Origin: Thermoanaerobaculia bacterium
GTDB lineage: Bacteria > Acidobacteriota > Thermoanaerobaculia > Multivoradales > JAHEKO01
Assembly: GCA_945787575.1 (NCBI GenBank)
Contig: CALZKB010000003.1
Span: forward strand, 37,930 to 101,929
Reading direction: 5' to 3'
DNA: 64,000 nucleotides
Below, one piece after another: positions 55,322-64,000 of this stretch (positions within the stretch are counted from its first letter, which is position 1; each line of letters begins with the position of its first letter). The notes beneath the pieces are model-generated. The model made no database searches and was not told the origin of the DNA. It saw only the letters and a list, made by a program, of their open reading frames with translations. Position numbers and translations under genes: made by a program.

Positions 55322-55578
55322 TTCTGGGTCAACCCTATGTCTGCCAGTCGGAGTTCAACACCGCCGTCGCTCATATTGCTCTCGGCTTCACGTGGACTCG
55401 TGAGGTCGATGCCACGATCGAGAACACCACCGGCGTCGTCGACTTCTTGTCGTACTGCGCGCCGACCGGCAGCATCGTCCAGTTCGACGGGGTCGAACGC
55501 TACTGCTGCAGCCGTTCGGGTCAGCCGTGGGTGCAGCACGCCGGCGACCTCGTCGGCCTGCGCTGGATCTGTCTCTAG
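55318..55578 (+). CDS. Small Cys-containing hypothetical protein
   Basis: This 86-residue ORF starts at the GTG of a GTGA overlap. It reads VILGQPYVCQSEFNTAVAHIALGFTWTREVDATIENTTGVVDFLSYCAPTGSIVQFDGVERYCC and ends HAGDLVGLRWICL, with five Cys. No signal peptide lies at its own start. It may be the downstream half of the split gene before it. I do not recognise a family. Confidence 0.45.
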   Translation: MILGQPYVCQSEFNTAVAHIALGFTWTREVDATIENTTGVVDFLSYCAPTGSIVQFDGVERYCCSRSGQPWVQHAGDLVGLRWICL

Positions 55579-55670
55579 CTCGGAACATCCGTGGGTCTGT
55601 CGGTCGGCGAACGCAAGCCGCGCGACGCCGTCGGCTCCGCACCCGTGGGCGTCCATCGGTCGCTCAGAGA

Positions 55671-55699
55671 TTGACGATTTCGGCGAACAGGTTGACAAT
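55671..55699 (+). promoter_or_regulatory. Probable promoter of the TonB-dependent receptor gene
   Basis: TTGACG, a 17-base spacer, then GACAAT, which shares four of six bases with TATAAT. The transcription start would fall about 20 bases before the AGGAGGA ribosome site. Confidence 0.5.
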
Positions 55700-55728
55700 A
55701 GGACAGATCTCAGACAGAGGAGGACCTC

Positions 55729-58377
55729 ATGAAACGTCTCGCAGCGAGAGTTTTCGTAGGTAGCTTCGTTCTTCTGCTCACCGTTGTCGGTGCGCCCACT
55801 CTGGCGCAAGAGGTCGAGCAACCCGAGGCCGCGGACGAGGAGGCCGCCGGCGACGAGGAGGCCATAGAGGAGGAGCCGATCGAAGAGCCGTTCGGCGACA
55901 CGATCGTCGTCACCGGTACCCGCAAGGCGGGTCTCGTGCCCATCGAGACGCTGTCACCGGTCGACGTGCTGGCCAGTGAGGTCATCTCCGATCAGGCGAG
56001 CTTCGATCTGACCGACGGCCTCAGCAGGATCGCGCCTTCTTTCAACACCCAGCGCTTCCCGATCGCGGACGGCACGGCGTTCATTCGGCCGGTGACTCTG
56101 CGCAACCTCTCGCCCGATCACACGCTGGTGCTGGTCAACGGTACGCGGCGCCATCGCTCGGCGCTGGTCAACCTGCAGCTGGCGCCGCTCGGCACCGTCA
56201 ACCAGGGCTCCCAGGCGGTGGACTTCTCGAACTTGCCGGCGGCCGCCATCGAGCGAATCGAGGTGTTGCGAGATGGGGCTTCGGCCCAATATGGCTCGGA
56301 CGCGATCGCCGGTGTGATCAACGTGATCCTCAACGACGCCGACGAGGGATACTCCCTCTCCCTGCAGAGCGGTGAGTACTTCGAAGGAGACGGGGCGCGA
56401 ACCACCGTCAGCTTCAACGCGGGCTTTGGCTTGGGAGTCGACGGATTCCTGAACGCCTCTTTCGAGCACTCGACCTCGGACAAGACTTCGCGCGGCGTCG
56501 CGCGCCCCGATGCGGCGCAAGTCGCCAGCATCGTCGGTGCGGATCAGACGCCCCTCAACGGTCTCGGACAACGCTGGGGTGATCCGGAGGTCGAAGTCTC
56601 CAAGCTGTTCCTCAACGCCGGGAAGGACGTCAACGACAACGTCGCGCTCTACTCCCACTTCAGCTACGCCGAGAACGAGACCATCTCCGACTTCTTCTAT
56701 CGCGGGCCGGTCCTGGACCCCGTGCACGAGTTCGACGCGCGAACGACCTTGCAGCAGGATCTCGACGGCGACTTCCTGCCCGATCCCGCCCCTCAATCGC
56801 TGATCGACGAAATCGTCCAGGCGGGGCTGAACCCGTCCGACTATCTCGTAGCGGACGCGTCGAGTCCGAGCGGCTTCGTGTTGCGCAACCCCGCCTTCGC
56901 CTTCTTCCCCGGTGGCTACAACCCGAACTTCGGGGCCGACCTCACCGACTTCGGGTGGGTGTTCGGTGCCCAAGGCACGACGGCCGCCGGTTTTGGTTGG
57001 GATACTCGGTTCCGACTCGCGGAAAACGAGGTCGAGTACGTGATCTCGGAAACCATCAACCCGAGCCTGGGAGGTCTGTCGCCGACCGCTTTCAACCCCG
57101 GAACCCTGACCCAGGAGGAGACCAGCTTCAACGCGGATTTCGTCCAGCCCTTCGACGTCGATTCGCTGGCCTCGCCGCTGAACCTCGCCTTCGGATTCGA
57201 ATACCGGGACGAGACCTACAAGATCGGTGCGGGGGATCCGGCGTCGATCGAGGCCGGCCCCACCGCGGCGATCTTCGGAGTCGGCTCGGATGGCTTCCAG
57301 GGCTTCCCGACCGAGTCGGCCGGGAGCTTCAGCAGTGAGAGCTTCGCCACCTATCTCGACCTGGAAGCCGACTTGACCGAGCGGTTCTCGGGCGGCCTCG
57401 CCGTTCGCTTCGAGGACTACGACGAATTCGGCTCGACTTTCGACTGGAAGCTGTCCGGACGCTTCGATGTCACGGACAAGTTCGCCGTGAGGGGAACTGC
57501 CAACACCGGTTTCCGGGCACCGACGCCCGGCCAGGTCAATACCCTGAACGTCACCACCACCGCGGACACCAGCGGCAACCTGATTCCGAGTGGGGTCTAT
57601 CCGGTCGATCATCCGGTCGCGATCGCGTTGGGCGCCATTGAGCTCGAGCCGGAGGAATCGACCAGCTTCACGGTCGGCCTCGTGGCCTCGCCGTCCCCGA
57701 CCACCAGCTTCACTTTGGATTACTACGAGATTTCGATCGACGACCGGCTGGCACTACAGAACAACACCGTCACGGAAGCGGACATCCCGGTGCTGACAGC
57801 CGCGGGAGTCGAGAACGCCAACCTGCTCGTGGGGAGCATCGCCAACTTCTTCAGCAACGCCTACGATTCCGACATCAGCGGCGTCGATCTGGCGATCACC
57901 AGCAGTTTCGCAGTAGGTCCGGGCCTGCTGATCGTCGATCTTCGTCACAACAACAACGAGCAGGACGTCTCCGGGGTTGCAGCGGGCACGATCAATGAAT
58001 CGCGGGTCTTCGACCTGCAGAATCAGGTGCCCGAACAGCGATCGAACCTGACCCTGAGCTACGACAGCGAAGAGATGTTCTCCGGCTACGTTCGCGCCAA
58101 CCGCTATGGCAGCTGGAAGTCCACCGGCGGGCTGTTCAGTCCCGGCGACGCCAGCGACGCTTCCTCCTACGGCTCGGAGACCTTGATCGACATCGAGGCC
58201 AAGCTGAGATTCGGCGAGAACTACGACTTCGCCATCGGCGGCGAGAACATCTTCGATACGCTGCCGGGCGAGGAGCAGGATGAGGTGCTGCAATTCCTGG
58301 GTGTAGTGAGCTCGATCACGTCTCCGTTCGGCTTCAACGGCGGTCACTGGTACGCCAGGTTCTCGGTTCGCTTCTAG
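55729..58377 (+). CDS. TonB-dependent outer-membrane receptor
   Basis: This 882-residue protein has a signal peptide (VFVGSFVLLLTVVGAPTLAQE), an acidic stretch, and a TonB-box-like GDTIVVTGTRKAG. The plug domain spans about 60-175 with LVLVNGTRRHRSALVN and IERIEVLRDGASAQYGSDAIAGVINVIL, the classic receptor plug motifs. The barrel follows and ends GGHWYARFSVRF with a terminal Phe. The ligand may be an iron chelate or a glycan; the sequence does not tell. A likely promoter and a strong AGGAGGA site lie upstream. No complete TonB is in the window; the only tonB-like gene is truncated. Confidence 0.93.
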   Translation: MKRLAARVFVGSFVLLLTVVGAPTLAQEVEQPEAADEEAAGDEEAIEEEPIEEPFGDTIVVTGTRKAGLVPIETLSPVDVLASEVISDQASFDLTDGLSRIAPSFNTQRFPIADGTAFIRPVTLRNLSPDHTLVLVNGTRRHRSALVNLQLAPLGTVNQGSQAVDFSNLPAAAIERIEVLRDGASAQYGSDAIAGVINVILNDADEGYSLSLQSGEYFEGDGARTTVSFNAGFGLGVDGFLNASFEHSTSDKTSRGVARPDAAQVASIVGADQTPLNGLGQRWGDPEVEVSKLFLNAGKDVNDNVALYSHFSYAENETISDFFYRGPVLDPVHEFDARTTLQQDLDGDFLPDPAPQSLIDEIVQAGLNPSDYLVADASSPSGFVLRNPAFAFFPGGYNPNFGADLTDFGWVFGAQGTTAAGFGWDTRFRLAENEVEYVISETINPSLGGLSPTAFNPGTLTQEETSFNADFVQPFDVDSLASPLNLAFGFEYRDETYKIGAGDPASIEAGPTAAIFGVGSDGFQGFPTESAGSFSSESFATYLDLEADLTERFSGGLAVRFEDYDEFGSTFDWKLSGRFDVTDKFAVRGTANTGFRAPTPGQVNTLNVTTTADTSGNLIPSGVYPVDHPVAIALGAIELEPEESTSFTVGLVASPSPTTSFTLDYYEISIDDRLALQNNTVTEADIPVLTAAGVENANLLVGSIANFFSNAYDSDISGVDLAITSSFAVGPGLLIVDLRHNNNEQDVSGVAAGTINESRVFDLQNQVPEQRSNLTLSYDSEEMFSGYVRANRYGSWKSTGGLFSPGDASDASSYGSETLIDIEAKLRFGENYDFAIGGENIFDTLPGEEQDEVLQFLGVVSSITSPFGFNGGHWYARFSVRF

Positions 58378-58462
58378 GGCGTACGCTGAGCTTCACCGTG
58401 CGGCGAACCGGAATGGGGTAGGCGCTCGACGGCCAGGGCCAGCCGAAGCGCGGCGACGGCGC

Positions 58463-59617
58463 TCAAGAGAGCTTCGCCGAGGGTTTGCCGCTGGGGCCGA
58501 GCAGAACCGCGAACCACTTGAGTCTCTCGGTGTGCTCGAAAGCGATCTTCAAGATCACCGTCACCGGGACCGACAAGATCATGCCGATCGGTCCCCACAC
58601 CCAGCCCCAGAAGACGATGCTCAGCAGCACTGCGAGCGGCGACAGGCCGACCCGCCGCCCCAGCAACGCCGGCTCCACGATGTTGCCGAAGATCGAGCCG
58701 ATCACCAGATAGCCCAGCATGACGAGAAAGGCCCGGCCCCAGCCGTGCTGGGCGAGGGCGACGAGGACCGTGGGTACGGCAGCGGCGAAGGCACCGAAGG
58801 TGGGAATGTAGTGCAGGAAGAACGCGATGACGGCCCAGACGACGGGGAACTCGATGCCGAGAGCCGCTGTCAAGATTCCCACCGCCAGTCCGACGAGAGC
58901 GCTGACGAACGTCTTGACAGCGACGTAGCGCTGCGTGCTCTGGGTGATGCTCTCGACGTGCAACAGCAGCTGTGGACGCTCGCCGAAGGCGGTGCGCAGC
59001 TTGCTGGAGAGTCCTAACGTCTCGGCCAGCATGAAGACCATGGCCACCAGAGTCATGAACAGCAGCGAGACGAACGAGGCCACCCCGCGCACGGTGCCGC
59101 CGACGATGCCGCCGGCCAGGTCGAGCACCGGCGAGAGATCAAACGTCTCCGGCGACAGCCAGTCGGATAGCACGGCGTGCTGCCTGGCGGCCTCCAGCCA
59201 ACTCTGCGCCTTGGCGACGAGCAGGTTCTGATACGTCGGCGCGGCGGCCAGGAAGCCCGAAACCGCGCCGTTGATGATCAGCCCGAAGGCAGTCAGCACG
59301 GCGATGGCGGCGGCGACGGTGGCCGCCATCGCCAAGCTCGGCCGCACGCCACGGCGCAGCAAGGCGGCGAGCAGCGGGTGGCTGAGCACGGCGAGAAAGA
59401 CCGCCAGCAACATCGGGATCAAGATCGTCTCGGCCGCGCGCAGACCGGCCACGATCACCACCAGCGCCGCCAGGCGAAACAACAATCGACCGCCCAACAC
59501 CGCCGGACTGCTGTCACGCGAGTCCCCCGACCACGGCGGGAGGTCTTGCGCTTCGGTCTCGCTCACCCGCTCAACCCCAGCGACGTCTTCTTTGACGGCG
59601 ATCGTTCCTTCGCTCAT
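58463..59617 (-). CDS. AI-2E/PerM-family transporter
   Basis: This 384-residue membrane protein has about eight helices. Typical family segments are the N-terminal pair (LLFRLAALVVIVAGLRAAETILIPMLLAVFLAVLSHPLLAALLRRG), the central loop domain, and the C-terminal block WAVIAFFLHYIPTFGAFAAAVPTVLVALAQHG with GWVWGPIGMILSVPVTVILKIA. These proteins export small molecules or act as PurR-regulated permeases. The long acidic N-terminus is soluble. Confidence 0.9.
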   Translation of the reverse strand: MSEGTIAVKEDVAGVERVSETEAQDLPPWSGDSRDSSPAVLGGRLLFRLAALVVIVAGLRAAETILIPMLLAVFLAVLSHPLLAALLRRGVRPSLAMAATVAAAIAVLTAFGLIINGAVSGFLAAAPTYQNLLVAKAQSWLEAARQHAVLSDWLSPETFDLSPVLDLAGGIVGGTVRGVASFVSLLFMTLVAMVFMLAETLGLSSKLRTAFGERPQLLLHVESITQSTQRYVAVKTFVSALVGLAVGILTAALGIEFPVVWAVIAFFLHYIPTFGAFAAAVPTVLVALAQHGWGRAFLVMLGYLVIGSIFGNIVEPALLGRRVGLSPLAVLLSIVFWGWVWGPIGMILSVPVTVILKIAFEHTERLKWFAVLLGPSGKPSAKLS

Positions 59618-59759
59618 GTTCCGTGGGCGATCCTACAACCTCACCTCCTTTCGATCACGTTGTCGACCTCCGGCACCGCGAGGTGCTGGGCTGCGGTCCA
59701 TCCGGACTTGCGCACCGAGCCGCAGAGGAAGTAGAACTGCGGTGTCCACCGAGGTACTC

Positions 59760-60098
59760 ATGCCCCTGCTCTTCTCTTATGGCACGCTGCAGCGGGAAGC
59801 CGTTCAACTGTCGACGTTCGGAAGGTCGCTCGAGGGCCGACCCGACGCGCTCGTCGGCTTCGAGCAGTCGTTGCTCGAGATCGAGGATCCTGAGTTCGTG
59901 GCAGAGAGTGGAAAGGCCGAGCATTCCATCGTGAGTTTCAACGGGAGGCATGACAGTTGCGTCGACGGCACGGTGTTCGAGGTCTCTGAGAGCGAGCTGG
60001 CCAAGGCCGACGAGTACGAGCCCGCGGGCTACGAGCGGATCTCAGCCACCCTGGCTTCGGGCAAGCAGGCTTGGGTTTACGCTGACACCGACCCTTGA
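59760..60098 (+). CDS. Gamma-glutamylcyclotransferase-like (AIG2/GGCT) protein
   Basis: This 112-residue protein begins MPLLFSYGTLQREAVQLSTFGRSLEGRPDALVGFEQ. The YGTLQ substrate-binding loop is the family signature, and the catalytic Glu may lie in the KADEYEPAGYERISATLASG segment. A GTG at 59742 with a GAGGAA site 11 bases upstream is an alternative start that adds six residues. The family cleaves gamma-glutamyl amines, but small homologues vary. Confidence 0.85.
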   Translation: MPLLFSYGTLQREAVQLSTFGRSLEGRPDALVGFEQSLLEIEDPEFVAESGKAEHSIVSFNGRHDSCVDGTVFEVSESELAKADEYEPAGYERISATLASGKQAWVYADTDP

Positions 60099-60119
60099 TC
60101 TGGGATTTCGAGGCCGATC

Positions 60120-60959
60120 CTAGATCCGCAGCTCCGAGGCACGACCCAGCAGCAACTGCGACATGCTGTAGAGCGCCAGTCCAAAGGGTATGTAGCCGAG
60201 GTAGCCGAGGAGAGGCATCTCGAAGACGCGTGCGAAGTCCAGGCCGGGAACGTGATAGATCCACTTCGGGTACGAGTAGTAGTTCCACAGCTCCCAGTGG
60301 AACCCGCAGATCAGAGCGGCGGCGGCGAGAGTCCCGAAGATTCGCGTGGCTCCGCGCTCGATCGCCCGGAGCAGTGAAGGCCGGCCGGCGGCATGGGCCA
60401 GCGGGTCGAAGACGAAGATCGGGAAGATCCACACGAGCGGGTACAGCACCCTCGGCCACCGGAGCAGTGCTACCAGCATCACTATTCCGGTGGCGAAAAG
60501 GCCCAGCTCGGCAGCTCGGCCAAACTCCGACGAGGGTGGGCGGTCGGGCCGACCACCCTCGTTGAACGAGGCCACGAGCTCCGCGGTCTCGAAGACGGCA
60601 GGGACGACCGTCGAGAAGTTCAAGCTTGCCCAGAAGGCGTACTCCGCCGCGCCGAGACTGTCGCTTCCAAGATACTCCCAGTTCCCAGTCGCGCGGTTGA
60701 GCAACTCGAAGAACCACCAGATGGGAACGGAAACGACGAAGAGGCTCGAGAAGGCTGCCGGAGCTCTGCTGAGAAGAGAGGGTCCGCGCCGCACCTCCAC
60801 GAGCGCATCGACCGTGAGCGTGTAGCCGAACCAGAGAGGAAAGAACAGAACGTGCGAACGGGCTCCGGGAAGAAACCAGGTCAGGGCCCAGGAGGACAGC
60901 GCCAGGAAGACCCCGAGACCGAGGCGAGTACGGAAGGAGCATCTCAAACGGCCGGCCAT
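60120..60959 (-). CDS. Multi-pass membrane protein, function unknown
   Basis: This protein of about 279 residues has seven or so hydrophobic segments (LGLGVFLALSSWALTWFLPGA, FSSLFVVSVPIWWFFELLN, GLFATGIVMLVALL, VLYPLVWIFPIFVFDP, IFGTLAAAALICGFHW, and a last YLGYIPFGLALYSMSQLLL). An aromatic-rich loop ELWNYYSYPKWIYHVP is striking. The start at 60959 is a guess; the ORF runs up to 61055. No family was recognised. Confidence 0.65.
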   Translation of the reverse strand: MAGRLRCSFRTRLGLGVFLALSSWALTWFLPGARSHVLFFPLWFGYTLTVDALVEVRRGPSLLSRAPAAFSSLFVVSVPIWWFFELLNRATGNWEYLGSDSLGAAEYAFWASLNFSTVVPAVFETAELVASFNEGGRPDRPPSSEFGRAAELGLFATGIVMLVALLRWPRVLYPLVWIFPIFVFDPLAHAAGRPSLLRAIERGATRIFGTLAAAALICGFHWELWNYYSYPKWIYHVPGLDFARVFEMPLLGYLGYIPFGLALYSMSQLLLGRASELRI

Positions 60960-61148
60960 CGCAACGATTCCATCTCGATCGACCGTGCATTCTACGCCCG
61001 GGCACCGTCTGGTAGTGGAGTCGACCTCCTGCGATTTGAACTTTCCGTCCGGCAATGGGCACTAACTTGGCAGGCCTCGGACTTGGAGGGGGTACTGCGT
61101 GCGCGCGACCGCGCACCTGCGTCGCAGACGAGCGACTGAAGGGAGGCA

Positions 61149-61907
61149 GTGGTGAGCAACGATCGCACCGGGTTGGACGGCGAGCAGGAGGTTCCGCCGA
61201 TCACCACGGCGGCTACCGGGGGCTGCATGGGCGTGCTCGACGAGCCCGCCGCTGAATTCGCCATTACGTGCGCCCACGACGTCGAGATGGCGACCGCCGC
61301 CCACATTCACGACGGCATAGCCGGCATGGGAGGTCCCGTCGTCTTTGATCTCGGAGACCCGAGTATCAGCCCGTTCTCGGCGACCTGGACCGAGTTGACG
61401 GCCAACGACATCGCCGATCTCATGGGAGGTGCCTTCTACGTCAACATCCACTCGAAGGGCAACCCATCCGGAGAGATTCGCGGCCAGATCGTCGAGCGAA
61501 CGATCGATAGCTTCGTCTTCCTCGCCGACGAGAGTCAGCAGGTCCCACCTAGCGGATCCAGCGCCACCGGCAAGTGCTCGGGAGACCTGAGCGACGACGC
61601 CACGATGCTGACGGTGAGCTGCTCCCACGACGTGTCGATGCCTACCGCCGCCCACATTCACAATGCACCCACCGGCGTCAACGGACCGGTCATCTTCAAC
61701 TTCGGAGACCCGACCAGCCCTTTCATGGGTACCGCGAGCGTCTCTCCAGCCGACGTCGCAGAGTTCGTCGGCCGCTTCTACTACGTGAACATCCACTCCG
61801 AGGCCTTCCCCGGCGGCGAGATCCGCGGCCAGATGGTCGCCGAGCTGCTGTTCGAAGATGGCTTCGAAAGCGGCGACACCTCGAGTTGGTCGACCACGGT
61901 GCCCTGA
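61149..61907 (+). CDS. Two-CHRD-domain protein with FESGDTSSW tail, lacking a signal peptide
   Basis: This 252-residue protein starts at GTG 61149 after a GGGAGGCA site. Two CHRD-like repeats are visible. The first has LDGEQEVPPITTAATGGCMG with TAAHIHDGIAGMGGPVVFDLGD and FYVNIHSKGNPSGEIRGQI; the second has TAAHIHNAPTGVNGPVIFNFGD and YYVNIHSEAFPGGEIRGQM. CHRD is known from chordin and bacterial exported proteins. It ends LFEDGFESGDTSSWSTTVP. CHRD proteins normally have an N-terminal signal, and none is encoded upstream in frame, so the 5' end seems to be lost. Confidence 0.85.
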   Translation: MVSNDRTGLDGEQEVPPITTAATGGCMGVLDEPAAEFAITCAHDVEMATAAHIHDGIAGMGGPVVFDLGDPSISPFSATWTELTANDIADLMGGAFYVNIHSKGNPSGEIRGQIVERTIDSFVFLADESQQVPPSGSSATGKCSGDLSDDATMLTVSCSHDVSMPTAAHIHNAPTGVNGPVIFNFGDPTSPFMGTASVSPADVAEFVGRFYYVNIHSEAFPGGEIRGQMVAELLFEDGFESGDTSSWSTTVP

Positions 61908-61977
61908 GGGACCCCGAAGCGGCAAGAACTCGCGGCGGCGCACGACAATCGCCGATGGGTCCCGTTGGAAAGCGGAC

Positions 61978-63534
61978 CTAACGGGCGATCAGCAGCGTCA
62001 GCCGATGCGGCTCGGTGGTGGACGGGTGATGCACGAGGACGTCTTGCTTGCCGTCCTGGTCGAGGTCCACCAGCCAGGTGTATTCCTCGTCGCTGGGCAT
62101 GGCGACCTGTACCTTTTGAGGCCTCCGGGCGAACAGGTCCGGCCCCGGCACGCCGAGAAAGACGCGCAGTTCGTCCCGGTTCTTTCCCATGAGCAGGTCC
62201 GAGCGTCCGTCGCCGTTCACATCCCCGATCAGCACGGCCGGGTAGAACGCGCCTTCCGTGTCGGGGGGAAAGTCCCCCCTGATCTCGCGGACGGCGTTGG
62301 GACTGGCGGGGTAGAGGCCGCCCTCCATGCGGTAGAACTCGAGATTCAGCGGCTTCGAACCGGTCACGAGCGCGCCGATGATCTTGAGGATCCCGTAGTC
62401 GACGGTGGTGAACATGAGGTCCACCTGGCCGTCGCGATCGAAGTCGTGCTGCCGCATTCCCAGCTGGACGCCGCCCGAGTGGATCGCGGTGTCGGCGTCC
62501 GATGCGAACGCGGTGCCGCCGTCGGCCGCGATGGCTCCCAGATGGACCTCGTAGGTGGAGTTCATCTTGGACAGGCTGCGCACCCTTGACCAGGTGGTTC
62601 GAAAAGAAGCGCCCTCCAACGAATAGGCCATCAGGTCCGCGACGCCATCGCCGTTCAGATCGCTGAGCGAGCGCAGCACCTTCTTCGCTCCGGTGCCGAG
62701 CGCGTAGAGCGCGTCGGAGTCGAACGCCACATCGGTGGTGAAGATCTCGGCCGCCGGGGCGAAAAGTCCACGCTCGTCCTGGTGATGGACTTCGAAGCGG
62801 TCCCCGTTCCAGAACACCAGATCGCTGCGACCATCTCCGTCGTGGTCCATCTCGTGGACACGGCCACCCTGAACCCAAGGGTCGTATCGATATCCGTCGG
62901 CTCCGTAGATCCTGCGCGTTTCGGTGGACGGGCCGATCCTCACCGGATCGGCGAACGCGCCGCCGTCCATCTGGATGAGCACCCGGAAGCCACCGAGGTC
63001 CGGCACGACCAGGTCGTCGCGGTCGTCGCCGTTGACGTCCTTGGTGATGTCCACGTGGAGGATTCTGCCTCTAGGAGACGGGTCGAAGTTGCAAGCCACC
63101 GCCACCAGCATGCGCTCGGTCGCCGATTCGGGATCGAACCAGCTCAGCCGACCGCGCTCGTAGGTGACCAAGCGATCGCGTCCGCCGATGTTGGCCATGT
63201 CGACGAACAACACGCCGGGACGCAGCGTGGCATCGAGTTTCGGCGTCCATGCGCGGTCGGTGCCATCCCCGAGACCGTAGATGCGCAAGCGGCGGTCGTC
63301 GTTGTCGTCGATGCTCACCACGGCGAGCTGCGCGATCTCCGCAGTTTCCGCGGCCGGGCCACCGAGAAGGAATCCCGTCAGGACGGTCGGGCGTTGCGCG
63401 GAGGCGAGGACGACCTCGTGCCGCTCGAAAGTGAGTTCCGCGACGGCCGAGGTCACGGCTCCCGAGAGGCCCGTCAAGAACCCCCCCAGAACCAGTATGG
63501 AGATTCCTGCTTTCACCCCCATAGGAGCAGTCAC
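61978..63534 (-). CDS. Secreted FG-GAP/VCBS repeat protein
   Basis: This 518-residue protein has a signal peptide (AGISILVLGGFLTGLSGAVTSAVA) and repeats with the FG-GAP/VCBS DxDGDGxxDL calcium loops: DVNGDDRDDLVV, DHDGDGRSDLVF, DLNGDGVADLMA, DFDRDGQVDLMF, DVNGDGRSDLLM and DLDQDGKQDVLV. This predicts an integrin-alpha-like propeller on the cell surface. The GTG start at 63534 overlaps the stop of a paralogue (GTGA); an internal ATG at 63522 is also possible. It is translationally coupled to that copy. Confidence 0.88.
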   Translation of the reverse strand: MTAPMGVKAGISILVLGGFLTGLSGAVTSAVAELTFERHEVVLASAQRPTVLTGFLLGGPAAETAEIAQLAVVSIDDNDDRRLRIYGLGDGTDRAWTPKLDATLRPGVLFVDMANIGGRDRLVTYERGRLSWFDPESATERMLVAVACNFDPSPRGRILHVDITKDVNGDDRDDLVVPDLGGFRVLIQMDGGAFADPVRIGPSTETRRIYGADGYRYDPWVQGGRVHEMDHDGDGRSDLVFWNGDRFEVHHQDERGLFAPAAEIFTTDVAFDSDALYALGTGAKKVLRSLSDLNGDGVADLMAYSLEGASFRTTWSRVRSLSKMNSTYEVHLGAIAADGGTAFASDADTAIHSGGVQLGMRQHDFDRDGQVDLMFTTVDYGILKIIGALVTGSKPLNLEFYRMEGGLYPASPNAVREIRGDFPPDTEGAFYPAVLIGDVNGDGRSDLLMGKNRDELRVFLGVPGPDLFARRPQKVQVAMPSDEEYTWLVDLDQDGKQDVLVHHPSTTEPHRLTLLIAR

Positions 63535-64000
63535 CGTGCGATCAGCGTCGTCAGCCGCTGCGGCTCGGTCGGCGCGTGATGGATGAGGAGGTCTTGCTTG
63601 CCGTCCTGGTTGAGGTCCACCAGCTGGGAGTTTCGCTCGTCGTCGGGCAACGCGACCGCCACCCGCTGGGGCTGCCGCGCCAACAGGTCCGGCCCAGGCA
63701 CGCCGAGAAAGACGTGCAGCTCTTGGCGGCTCTTCCCTACCAGCAGGTCCGGACGCCCGTCGCCGTTCACATCTCCCAACAGCACCGCCGGGAAGAACAC
63801 GCCATGTCCGAAAGTGTGGAAGTCCGGCCTGATTCTGCGCGTGACACTGGCCCTGTCGGGGTAGCTGCCGTCTTCACAGCGGTAGAGCTCGAGATTGAGC
63901 GGGACCGATTTGCCGACCAGCGCGCGTATCATCCCGCCGATCCCCACTTTGACGTCTCTGAACAGGACGTCGACCTGACCATCACCATCGAGATCCCGCA
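63531..64000 (-). CDS. Partial FG-GAP/VCBS repeat protein, tandem paralogue of the next gene
   Basis: Only the C-terminal 156 or so residues lie in the window; the frame is open past 64000. It has GDVNGDGRPDLLVG and DLNQDGKQDLLI loops and shares long stretches with the downstream protein (RVFLGVPGPDLFARRPQ versus HVFLGVPGPDLLARQPQ). This is a tandem duplication, and the four-base GTGA overlap suggests both are made together. The upstream half is needed to judge export. Confidence 0.88.
   Translation of the reverse strand, partial: RDLDGDGQVDVLFRDVKVGIGGMIRALVGKSVPLNLELYRCEDGSYPDRASVTRRIRPDFHTFGHGVFFPAVLLGDVNGDGRPDLLVGKSRQELHVFLGVPGPDLLARQPQRVAVALPDDERNSQLVDLNQDGKQDLLIHHAPTEPQRLTTLIAR

Overview
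The window looks like chromosomal DNA of a high-GC, Gram-negative, free-living bacterium, most likely an Acidobacteriota member related to Thermoanaerobaculia. The clues are a VWFA-related protein of the type common in Acidobacteria, a CBM9/DUF5916 outer-membrane protein, a TonB-dependent receptor, many secreted proteins, and four proteins plus one decayed copy that end in the same short C-terminal sequence (consensus F-x-x-GFESGDTSAW-x4-P). The lineage is inferred from gene content; no rRNA or tRNA was seen.

Layout. 1-5 kb: an internally deleted methyltransferase, a small membrane protein, two small hypothetical proteins, then a coupled HMGL-type aldolase and HemW-like radical SAM pair. 5-9.3 kb: a 1,018-residue, 11-CxxCH cytochrome fused to an LVIVD-type propeller, then a TonB stump. 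9.3-12.1 kb: an NrtR-type Nudix regulator, an SPFH/Band-7 protein and a divergent NAD kinase under one clear promoter. 12.1-25.4 kb: an accessory mosaic with a broken M43 protease, a GNAT, a CoA-binding protein, acetoacetyl-CoA synthetase with an AhpD-like protein, a broken VOC protein, a beta-helix protein, a radical SAM enzyme and several remnants. 25.5-30.1 kb: a split zinc peptidase, a hexapeptide acyltransferase and the DUF5916 protein. 30.2-34.6 kb: an operon of a GntR-SpoIIE-phosphatase fusion, a YtrA-type GntR regulator, an ABC ATPase and an ABC permease. 34.7-37.5 kb: DUF2834, a shortened XRE regulator, archease and RtcB. 37.5-46.6 kb: VWA protein, GGDEF gene with an internal stop, DinB, M61-like peptidase, FadL-like porin, lipoprotein, DUF4920 and a glycosidase-like protein. 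46.7-64 kb: MFS transporter, AmrS, MFS/spermidine-synthase fusion, CoaBC, TANGO2-like protein, TonB-dependent receptor, AI-2E permease, GGCT-like protein, CHRD protein and a tandem pair of FG-GAP/VCBS proteins.

Three things stand out. First, the GntR-SpoIIE fusion operon has a near-palindrome in its promoter spacer and a hairpin over its ribosome binding site, which suggests a regulatory device. Second, nrtR-SPFH-NAD-kinase-like looks like a membrane-linked NAD(P) control unit. Third, an unusual number of genes are damaged, by loss of a catalytic or ligand-binding middle, by single frameshifts, or by a stop codon. This could be real gene decay or consensus/assembly error, and reads would be needed to tell. 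Core genes (coaBC, rtcB, aacS, the TonB-dependent receptor) are intact.
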